Assembly (NCBI RefSeq): GCF_000003605.2
Contig: NW_003113965.1
Location: forward strand, 256,057-309,397
Source of the DNA: Saccoglossus kowalevskii
Taxonomy: Eukaryota > Hemichordata > Enteropneusta > Harrimaniidae
DNA: 53,341 nt
Reading direction: 5' to 3'
Position 1 is the stretch's first letter; every line of letters begins with the position of its first letter. Below are positions 52,029-53,341 of this stretch, piece after piece. The notes beneath the pieces are model-generated. The model saw only the letters and a list, made by a program, of their open reading frames with translations, ran no database searches and was not told the DNA's origin. The position numbers were made by a program, and so were the translations under genes.

Positions 52029-53341
52029 ACAAGCAGCCTATCGGCTGAGATAGCTCCGCTGTTAGCAATGCACATTTCAATTAAAGAACTGAAGACATCA
52101 TTAGAAAATGAACAATATGAATAGTATCAAAGCAATCGGACTTACAGTTTTTAACAAGAAGTCGAAAATATCACTTTTTACCAAAAATTACAAAAATATT
52201 CACCAAAATAAATTAATTAGAGAATTGAAGACATCATCACAAAACGAACAAATCTGAGAGAGGTCCACATGTAGTATCTATATATGTAATATCAAAGCAA
52301 TCGGACTTACAGTTTTCAACAAGAAGTCGAAAATATCACTTTTTACCAAAAATGACAAAAATATTCACCAAAATTAGAGAATTGAAGATATCATCACAAA
52401 ATGAACAAATCTGAGAGAGGTCCACATGTAGTACCTATATATGTAATATCAAAGCAATCGGACTTGCGGTTTTTAACAAGAAGTCAAAAATATCACTTTT
52501 TACCAAAAATGACAAAAATATTCACCAAAATTAGAGAATTGAAGATATCATCACGAAATAAACAAATCTGAGAAAGGTCCACATGTAGTACCTACATGTA
52601 TATATGTAGTATCAAAGCAATTGGACTTGCGGTTTTTAACAAGAAGTCGAAAATATCACTTTTCACCAAAAAATGACAAAAATATTCACCAAAATAGAGA
52701 ATTAAAGATATCATTACAAAATGAACAAATCTGAGAGAGGTCCACATGTAGTACCTATAATGTAATATCAAAGCATTTGCACTTGCGGTTTTTAACAAGA
52801 AGTCGAAAATATCAGTTTTTACCAAAAATGACAAAAATATTCACCAAAATTAGAGAATTAAAGATATCATTACAAAATGAACAAATCTGAGAGAGGTCCA
52901 CATGTAGTACCTATATATGTAATATCAAAGCAATTGCACTTGCGGTTTTTAACAAGAAGTCGAAAATATCACTTTTTACCAAAAATGACAAAAATATTCA
53001 CCAAAATTAGAGAATTGAAGATATCATCACAAAATGAACAAATCTGAGAGAGGTCCACATGTAGTACCTATATATGTAATATCAAAGCAATTGGACTTGC
53101 GGTTTTTAACAAGAAGTCGAAAATATCAGTTTTTACCAAAAATGACAAAAATATTCACCAAAATTAGAGAATTAAAGATATCATTACAAAATGAACAAAA
53201 CTGAGAGAGGTCCACATGTAGTACCTATATATGTAATATCAAAGCAATTGCACTTGCGGTTTTTAACAAGAAGTCGAAAATATCAGTTTTTACCAAAAAT
53301 GACAAAAATATTCACCAAAATTAGAGAATTGAAGATATCAT
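52029..53341 (-). mobile_element. Composite hairpin-end repeat, copy 4, running off the window
   Basis: In plus orientation it starts ACAAGCAGCCTATCGGCTGA then GATAGCTCCGCTG, the reverse complement of the right end of the other copies. About eight 157-bp units follow (GTCGAAAATATCACTTTTTA, TTCACCAAAATTAGAGAATT, GAGAGGTCCACATGTAGTAC) without reaching the other end. The units are more alike here than in copies 1 and 2, suggesting recent expansion. Confidence 0.9.

Overview
The window is a stretch of an AT-rich animal genome: spliced genes with GT-AG introns, long introns full of small non-autonomous transposons, no operons and no bacterial signals. The genes are metazoan. The repeat types (tandem-repeat cores with hairpin ends, a tRNA-derived SINE, several MITE families) fit a marine lophotrochozoan such as a mollusc or brachiopod. 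That placement is an inference and cannot be settled from one window.

Layout. 1-1640 is AT-rich upstream DNA. 1640-1891 is a TATA-less promoter with ETS, GC-box, CCAAT, NRF1-like and YY1-like sites, leading into exon 1 of a GIT-family ArfGAP (plus strand, nine clear exons, 1892-35149, 333 codons). Intron 1 is about 27.5 kb, lies between the two halves of the zinc finger, and holds most of the mobile DNA: at least six copies of one MITE family, two copies of a second with the same ends, a TIR element, a SINE with 15-bp target duplications, a 71-bp minisatellite and a composite repeat with hairpin ends. Exons 2-9 (29506-35149) encode the rest of the ArfGAP domain, the ankyrin repeats and the first half of the SHD (PIX/FAK-binding) region. 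The usual second SHD repeat, coiled coil and paxillin-binding C-terminus are not found. In their place come a composite repeat with a 323-bp run of N (36084-36406) and a candidate terminal exon with stop and poly(A) signal (37263-37499).

39295-45506 holds the 3' part of a second plus-strand gene that I do not recognise: a candidate 24-nt microexon and six solid exons encoding a charged, helix-rich protein that ends at 45504-45506. One of its introns contains a 37-bp minisatellite of about 27 copies that runs right up to a 3' splice site. Its stop codon lies at the edge of a segment flanked by an exact 20-bp direct repeat.

49569-50876 on the minus strand holds the last two exons of a class II-like ARF small GTPase; its first ~110 codons lie beyond the right edge. 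From 52029 to the end the window is a minus-strand copy of the composite repeat.

Functionally, GIT proteins are GTPase-activating proteins for ARF GTPases and scaffolds for PIX, so an ArfGAP and an ARF lie about 15 kb apart. Nothing in the sequence shows that this proximity matters. The main open questions are whether the assembly is correct at the N gap and whether GIT has a short isoform ending at 37499.
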